Made by a program: the position numbers and the translations under genes | Notes under the pieces: model-generated | The model's database searches: none | What the model saw: only the letters and a program-made list of their open reading frames with translations | What the model was told of the DNA's origin: nothing | Part shown: in pieces, positions 6,520 to 10,527 of the stretch | How positions within the stretch are numbered: position 1 is the first letter of the stretch | Layout: each line of letters starts with the position of its first letter | Assembly: GCA_031258665.1 (NCBI GenBank) | Contig: JAIRML010000201.1 | Location: 1 to 10,527 of the forward strand | Origin: Oscillospiraceae bacterium | GTDB taxonomy: Bacteria > Bacillota > Clostridia > Oscillospirales > UBA929 | Reading direction: 5' to 3' | DNA length: 10,527 nucleotides

Positions 6520-6786
6520 CTATTTTTCACCGAATTTCTCGGCAAACAACTGACGGAGAGACGCGCAGGCGTCCGCCTCATCCCCGCCTTCAATCGTAAG
6601 CGACAACAGTTCCCCGCACTTGACATTCAGGAGCATCACATTCAAAACATTTTTCAGGCTCAGCTTTTTGCCGTCTCTGTCGGCCTCGATGCGGCTGGTA
6701 AACCCCTGACAGCACCGGGTGATCTTGCTGGCCACCCGCGCGTGGATCCCCAGCTCATTTCTGACTTCCAACTGCACATTCAACAT
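6520..6786 (-). CDS. ptsH: HPr-family phosphocarrier protein with Asn at position 46
   Basis: An 88-residue protein, exactly HPr size. It carries phosphate from Enzyme I to EIIA. The active-site segment NELGIHARVASKI places the phospho-His at residue 15 and Arg at 17, as in classical HPr; position 18 is Val instead of the usual Pro. The segment LSLKNVLNVMLL aligns with the regulatory region of HPr (typically a K-S-I-M-G pattern) and puts Asn at residue 46, where Firmicutes HPr has the Ser modified by HPr kinase. It should therefore transfer phosphate but not serve as a CcpA corepressor. The ATG start at 6786 is preceded by GAGG about 10 nt upstream. An in-frame TTG at 6795 is less well placed. 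The gene overlaps the end of the EI gene by 32 bp, so the two are probably co-translated. It is likely a second, dedicated HPr. Confidence 0.9.
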   Translation of the reverse strand: MLNVQLEVRNELGIHARVASKITRCCQGFTSRIEADRDGKKLSLKNVLNVMLLNVKCGELLSLTIEGGDEADACASLRQLFAEKFGEK

Positions 6787-8506
6787 GATTCCCAATCCTC
6801 ATCTTCTTTTGATCCTCTTTTGTCTTTTCATGCAGGTATCGGGCCACGTCTTCGGCGCTCTCCATGGTCAGCACGGTTTCGAGGTCCCGTTTTGCCCGGG
6901 CCGCGTCGGTCTCGCAGATGACTTTCCGCACAAGGGGGAGCGTCGGGATGCTCACGCTGAGTCCGCTCACGCCCATGGCGATCCACAGCGGGATCAGCTC
7001 CGGCGTCTCGCCGGCTTGGCCGCAGATCTCCACCTCAATGCCGCGCGCGCAGGCGGCGGCGCACACATGTTCCACACACCGGAGCAGGGCCGGGTGAAAG
7101 CTGTTGTTGAGATGGGCCACCTTCTTGTTGCTGCGGTCCGCCGCAAACAGATACTGAGTGAGGTCGTTGGTACCGATGCTGAAGAAATCCACATGCCGGG
7201 CGAAGGCCTCGGCCATCAGCGCGACCGAGGGGACCTCCACCATCATACCGATCGGGATCTTGCGGGGCACGGCCCCCTGCGCGGCAAGCTCGCGCTCCAC
7301 ATGTTCGACGATACGCCGGGCCCGCAGCAACTCGTCCACAGTGGCGATCATGGGAAACATGACGCGGACATCCCCCGCGTCGGCCGCCATCAAAATGGCG
7401 GCGATTTGCTCCTCAAACAGCGCCGGATGGTCCAGGCAGTAGCGAATGGCCCGATACCCCAAAAAGGGGTTCTCCTCCGGCTCAATCCCGAGGTATTCGA
7501 TGTGCTTGTCGCCGCCCACATCGAGGGTGCGCACCACGAGAGGGCGGCCGCCCAGCGCTTTCGCGATCCCGGCGTACACGCCGTACTGCGCCTCCCGCGA
7601 GGGCGTCTTTTCAAAAGTCATATACAAGAGCTCCGTCCGCAGCAGGCCGACCCCCTCCCCGCCGTGCGCCAGCAGGGGCCCCGTCTCCGCCTGGGAACTG
7701 ATGTTGGCGTAAACGCCGACGCGCCGGCCGTCCAGCGTCACAGGTTCCCGCTCAATGTAGTCGCGCAGGAGAGCCCTGTCTCTTTCGCGCGCGGCGCGTT
7801 TGGCCTGGTAGCGCCGCACCTGCTCGTCGGAGGGTTCCACGATCACCTCCCCCGTCGCGCCGTCCATGATCACCGTCTCATTCCCGCACAAGCCGGCCAT
7901 GAGACCGCTGAGGCCGATGACACAGGGGATACTGAGTGACCGCGCCAAGATGATGGAATGGGACGACGCGCCGCCGTTTTCCAGCAGGATCCCCTTGACC
8001 CAGGCGTTTTCCATCTCGGCCACCTGACTGGGCGTCAAGTCGCTGGCCGCCACAATCACTTCCCGGTCCAGCGCCGTGAGGTCCGCCCGGCCGCCCAACG
8101 CGTCAAGCAATCTCTTTTGGATGTCCAAGATGTCGATGCACCGCTGCTTCAGGTAATCGTTGTCCATGTGACGGAAAAATTCGGCATATTCCGTGCAGGT
8201 GACCCGCACGGCCGCCTCACTGCCCTGCCCGGCCTCGATCCCGCCGCGGATCTTACCGAGGAAGTCGTCATCTTCCAAGATCAGGATCTGGTATTCCAAG
8301 ATACCGGCCGCCTCTTCGCCGGCGTCCCGCTTGATCTTCAAGACAATCTGTTCCAGCTGCACCTGGGACAGACGCACCGCCTCGGCAAACCGGGCATGCT
8401 CCGCCCTCGCATCCGAGGGTGCCGGGAGCCCCATCTCTCCGGGCTGGGTGACAAAAACGAAGACTTTTTGAATGGCAATCCCGTCCACGACGCCTGCGCC
8501 GATCAA
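6755..8506 (-). CDS. ptsI: PTS Enzyme I (phosphoenolpyruvate-protein phosphotransferase), dedicated paralogue
   Basis: It transfers phosphate from phosphoenolpyruvate to HPr. The 583-residue product is close to usual EI length (about 570-575). Domain order: HPr-binding helical part (about 25-140), phospho-His domain with GGASSHSIILARS (His183), then the PEP-binding barrel with LLRTELLYM (Arg290), VVRTLDVGGDK (Arg326), NPFLGYRAIR, VEVPS (Glu424), GTNDLTQY (444-451) and the active Cys495 in EICGQAGE. Residue 497 is Gln where EI normally has Glu (CGEMAGD), and the N-terminus is divergent. TTG at 8506 is chosen as start because AGGAGG lies 8 nt upstream. The ATG at 8647 falls in the -10 box of the only good promoter, so it cannot be in that transcript. 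First gene of the block; overlaps ptsH. Confidence 0.92.
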   Translation of the reverse strand: MIGAGVVDGIAIQKVFVFVTQPGEMGLPAPSDARAEHARFAEAVRLSQVQLEQIVLKIKRDAGEEAAGILEYQILILEDDDFLGKIRGGIEAGQGSEAAVRVTCTEYAEFFRHMDNDYLKQRCIDILDIQKRLLDALGGRADLTALDREVIVAASDLTPSQVAEMENAWVKGILLENGGASSHSIILARSLSIPCVIGLSGLMAGLCGNETVIMDGATGEVIVEPSDEQVRRYQAKRAARERDRALLRDYIEREPVTLDGRRVGVYANISSQAETGPLLAHGGEGVGLLRTELLYMTFEKTPSREAQYGVYAGIAKALGGRPLVVRTLDVGGDKHIEYLGIEPEENPFLGYRAIRYCLDHPALFEEQIAAILMAADAGDVRVMFPMIATVDELLRARRIVEHVERELAAQGAVPRKIPIGMMVEVPSVALMAEAFARHVDFFSIGTNDLTQYLFAADRSNKKVAHLNNSFHPALLRCVEHVCAAACARGIEVEICGQAGETPELIPLWIAMGVSGLSVSIPTLPLVRKVICETDAARAKRDLETVLTMESAEDVARYLHEKTKEDQKKMRIGNHVECAVGSQK

Positions 8507-8565
8507 AAATTTGTCCTCCTTCCCTGGGTCGTACCACCATTGGTCCGCCTCTGAACGACAACACC

Positions 8566-8584
8566 GGCGCCGCCGCCCGGCGCC
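8566..8584. repeat. GC stem-loop in the EI leader
   Basis: GGCGCC at 8566-8571 and again at 8579-8584 can pair across a 7-nt loop. It lies in the roughly 130-nt untranslated leader between the predicted EI promoter and the TTG start, about 45 nt before the Shine-Dalgarno. No T-run follows. It may be a leader structure affecting translation. Confidence 0.5.
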
Positions 8585-8586
8585 CA

Positions 8587-8600
8587 ACAGATGGATCTGT
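8587..8600. promoter_or_regulatory. Palindrome in the EI leader (possible operator)
   Basis: ACAGAT-GG-ATCTGT is a perfect 6-bp inverted repeat with a 2-bp centre. It sits about 40-50 bp downstream of the predicted EI start point. The spacing suits a dimeric DNA-binding protein better than an RNA hairpin. No known regulator consensus is recognised. Confidence 0.4.
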
Positions 8601-8620
8601 CTCAACACATCGTTTAAATG

Positions 8621-8636
8621 TATAGAAACGTCTATA
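8621..8636. promoter_or_regulatory. TATAGA-N4-TCTATA inverted repeat at the EI transcription start (possible operator)
   Basis: A perfect 6-bp inverted repeat with a 4-bp centre (AACG). It begins within a few bases downstream of the predicted transcription start of the EI operon (about 8639), where a bound repressor would block RNA polymerase. The PRD regulator encoded in this block, or another sugar-responsive regulator, could bind here; this is inferred from position only. Confidence 0.45.
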
Positions 8637-8645
8637 TTTGCAATC

Positions 8646-8674
8646 ATTATATAGGCACCCTCACAATTTGTCCA
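8646..8674 (-). promoter_or_regulatory. ptsI: Sigma-A-type promoter for the EI/PTS operon
   Basis: On the minus strand TGGACA (8674-8669) is followed after exactly 17 bp by TATAAT (8651-8646). This is a near-perfect vegetative promoter. The upstream region 8675-8730 is rich in A/T runs, as in an UP element. Transcription would start near 8639, leaving a roughly 130-nt leader before the TTG start of the EI gene. Confidence 0.8.
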
Positions 8675-8770
8675 TTCTGTTATAATTCTATTTTCTTCTA
8701 CAAGATGCGGAAAAATCTTTTTTTTGGCTGCGCGCCGCCATTGTTGAAAAACCGGAGGGCCGAAGGACCC

Positions 8771-8799
8771 TTGACTTACCTGTCAAATGCTTCGATATT
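8771..8799 (+). promoter_or_regulatory. Promoter of the chemoreceptor gene, with inverted repeat over the -35 box
   Basis: TTGACT (8771-8776) and GATATT (8794-8799) are 17 bp apart, which fits a sigma-A promoter with a weak -10. The -35 is the left arm of a perfect TTGAC-N6-GTCAA inverted repeat (8771-8786), which would let a repressor dimer cover the -35. Start point near 8806; the leader to the ATG is about 70 nt. A sigma-D motility promoter was not evident. Confidence 0.55.
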
Positions 8800-8804
8800 A
8801 CAGT

Positions 8805-8851
8805 GGGCACCAAAAACTTTGTGCCCCGCGCCGCGTCGGGTCTCACCCGAC
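8805..8851 (+). other. Two consecutive stem-loops in the chemoreceptor leader
   Basis: GGGCAC (8805-8810) pairs with GTGCCC (8821-8826), with inner AAA/TTT pairs extending the stem. GTCGGGT (8835-8841) pairs with ACCCGAC (8845-8851) across a 3-nt loop. Both fall between the predicted transcription start and the ribosome binding site at 8862-8867. They may affect mRNA stability or translation. No riboswitch class is recognised. Confidence 0.5.
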
Positions 8852-8878
8852 TGCCTGCTGGAAAGGATGAAACATCTC

Positions 8879-10527
8879 ATGAAGACGATCAGTTTTCGGT
8901 TGGTTATGACCGTACTCATCATCTGCGTCGTAGGAATGGGCACCATTGCCGCCGTGAGCAGCATATTGGCGTCTGGCGCCCTGCTCGAACAGTCTCTGGA
9001 GAGGATACAAAAGACAACCGCGGGCGAGAGCGCGCGCATTGACGGCTGGATAGAGGGGCAAAAGCGATACATGGCCGCCCTCGCCACCGACTTCGCGTAT
9101 CTGCCAGACGCCTCCTCCGAACAGCTTTCGGCGGCGCTGGCGGCCCATTTTCGCGAAAACGAGCAATTTTCTGAAGTATACATAGGGTACCCGGACGGCA
9201 CCGGGGATTTTTCCAGCGGCTGGATGCCCGATTATGAGGGCGGCTGGGCCTCTTATAAGCGGGGCTGGTACATCGGCGCGACCCAAAACACCGGAGAGGT
9301 GTTTATCACCACGCCGTACACAGACTCCATCACCGGAAACCTCTGCGTGGCGGTTTCCAAAGCGGTGGTCGGCGACGGCGGGCTGGTGGGCGTCATGTCG
9401 GCGGACATCTTCATCGACGTGTTGCAGGAGATCGTGTCCTCCACCACCGTCGGGCAGGACAGCTACGCCTTCCTGACGGACGCGTCGGGAAGTATCTTGA
9501 TCCACCCCAATGCGGCGTACGGGCCGGATGAGAACGACAATTTTCAAAGTTTCGCCCTCATAGAAAATGGGATCTACGCCGGACTCTGGAAAGAGACGGC
9601 CCGGAACGGGGCCCCGGTTCAGGCGCGGGGCGCGGATGGGATCTCGCGCTACTACACCGCGTGCACCATCCCGGCCGTGGGGTGGAAACTGTACACGGCG
9701 ATCCCCTCCCACGTCGTTCACGCGCCGATCCGCCGCCAGATCACCATGGCGGCCATACTGTTCGTGCTGGCGCTGGCGGGCGCGGCGGCGCTCATCCATC
9801 TCACAGTCAGACGAATCATCGTATCCCCCATCCACGAGGTGACAGAGGCGGCCCGCCTGCTGGCGCAGGGGGACACGGACATCACCCTCTCGGACGGACA
9901 CGAGGGAGAAATCGGGCGTCTCATGAACTCATTTGGTGAGATGGCGACTCTGACGCGGCGGCAAGTGAGCGCCCTGAAACAGATCGCCGCCGGCGATTTG
10001 AGTGTGGAGATCACACCGCGCGGCGAACGGGATCAGATGGGCGCCGCGATCTCGCAGATGCTGGACGAGCTGAACGAACTCTTCTCCGGCATACGAAACA
10101 ATGCGGATCAAGTGGCGCGCGGGTCCAACCAGATCGCGGACGGCGCGCAGTCCCTCGCGCAGGGCTCCACGCAGCAGGCGGCCTCCGTCGAGCAGCTTTC
10201 GAACTCTGTCAACGAGATCGCGCACAAGACACAGGAAAACGCGCAAAAGGCCTCAAAGGCCTCCGCGCTGTCGGACAGTATCCGGACCAATGCCCAAAAG
10301 GGCACGGAACAGATGAATCAAATGATGCAGGCCGTCCAAGAGATCGGCGAGGCGTCTCAAAACATCAGCCGCGTCATCAAGGTCATCGACGACATCGCCT
10401 TCCAGACCAACATCCTCGCGCTGAACGCCGCCGTGGAAGCCGCGCGCGCGGGGCAGCACGGCAAGGGGTTTGCCGTGGTGGCCGAGGAGGTTCGCAGCCT
10501 GGCCGCCAAGAGCGCGGAGGCCGCCAA
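8879..10527 (+). CDS. Methyl-accepting chemotaxis protein with dCache sensor, cut by window edge
   Basis: A membrane chemoreceptor that passes ligand binding to CheA/CheW and so to the flagellar motor. 549 residues are visible with no stop. TM1 is about 8-30 and TM2 about 287-308. The extracellular part between them is a dCache domain with YKRGWYIGA (126-134), [10 protein letters not shown] (144-153) and the [11 protein letters not shown] strand (170-180). Two HAMP-like segments follow (about 309-357, [20 protein letters not shown]; and about 358-402, [14 protein letters not shown]). Next comes the signalling coiled coil with the conserved tip (about 498-540, including [19 protein letters not shown]). 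AAAGGA lies 11 nt before ATG 8879; an in-frame ATG at 8867 overlaps that site. Divergently oriented from the PTS block, so it may sense a related nutrient, but the dCache residues resemble amino-acid sensors. Confidence 0.93.
   Translation, partial: MKTISFRLVMTVLIICVVGMGTIAAVSSILASGALLEQSLERIQKTTAGESARIDGWIEGQKRYMAALATDFAYLPDASSEQLSAALAAHFRENEQFSEVYIGYPDGTGDFSSGWMPDYEGGWASYKRGWYIGATQNTGEVFITTPYTDSITGNLCVAVSKAVVGDGGLVGVMSADIFIDVLQEIVSSTTVGQDSYAFLTDASGSILIHPNAAYGPDENDNFQSFALIENGIYAGLWKETARNGAPVQARGADGISRYYTACTIPAVGWKLYTAIPSHVVHAPIRRQITMAAILFVLALAGAAALIHLTVRRIIVSPIHEVTEAARLLAQGDTDITLSDGHEGEIGRLMNSFGEMATLTRRQVSALKQIAAGDLSVEITPRGERDQMGAAISQMLDELNELFSGIRNNADQVARGSNQIADGAQSLAQGSTQQAASVEQLSNSVNEIAHKTQENAQKASKASALSDSIRTNAQKGTEQMNQMMQAVQEIGEASQNISRVIKVIDDIAFQTNILALNAAVEAARAGQHGKGFAVVAEEVRSLAAKSAEAA

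Noticed and set aside
6719..7939. Plus-strand ORF of 406 codons
   Set aside because: It is antisense to Enzyme I, where the conserved motifs are on the minus strand. The product has a shadow-like composition and no ribosome binding site of note.
8679..8686. Plus-strand TATAAT at 8681-8686 as a chemoreceptor promoter
   Set aside because: No -35-like hexamer lies 16-18 bp upstream, and the site at 8771-8799 is better placed.
8843..9901. Minus-strand ORF of 352 codons
   Set aside because: It is antisense to the chemoreceptor. The plus-strand frame has a full domain series, so this is a shadow.

Overview
The window looks like part of a moderately GC-rich Firmicutes genome, probably clostridial. 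The signs are strong AGGAGG ribosome binding sites, frequent TTG/GTG starts, an HPr/EI phosphotransferase system (PTS), a PRD-type regulator and a clostridial-style chemoreceptor. This is inferred from gene content only; no rRNA or other taxonomic marker is present.

Nearly everything from position 8506 down to 1 is on the minus strand and could form one long operon. In transcription order it holds: an Enzyme I (EI) paralogue (8506-6755); an HPr paralogue overlapping it by 32 bp (6786-6520); a roughly 216-nt gap packed with perfect inverted repeats; EIIA (6303-5980), EIIB (5975-5652) and EIIC (5602-4313) of a lactose/cellobiose/chitobiose-family PTS permease; a gap with two identical 27-bp repeats; an RDD-family membrane protein (4119-3592); a PRD-containing transcriptional regulator with an EIIB-like tail (3573-2026); a small unknown alpha/beta protein (2026-1745); and the first 561 residues of a secreted glycoside hydrolase family 2 enzyme of the exo-beta-D-glucosaminidase (CsxA) type (1683-1, cut by the window edge). 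A good sigma-A-like promoter (TGGACA, 17 bp, TATAAT) lies at 8674-8646.

On the plus strand, divergent from this block, is the start of a methyl-accepting chemotaxis protein (8879 to beyond 10527) with a dCache sensor, two HAMP segments and the conserved signalling tip. It has its own promoter, whose -35 element lies inside a TTGAC-N6-GTCAA inverted repeat.

The set reads as a self-contained sugar uptake system. The secreted GH2 enzyme would trim an amino-sugar or related oligosaccharide outside the cell. A dedicated EI-HPr-EIIA-EIIB relay would then phosphorylate the sugar during import through EIIC, and the PRD protein would sense PTS phosphorylation to control expression. The HPr copy keeps His15 but has Asn at position 46, where Ser is the HPr-kinase site. 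This suggests a relay insulated from the cell's carbon-catabolite-repression signalling. The substrate (chitosan or chito-oligosaccharides) is inferred from the GH2 subfamily and the EII family, and is not proven.
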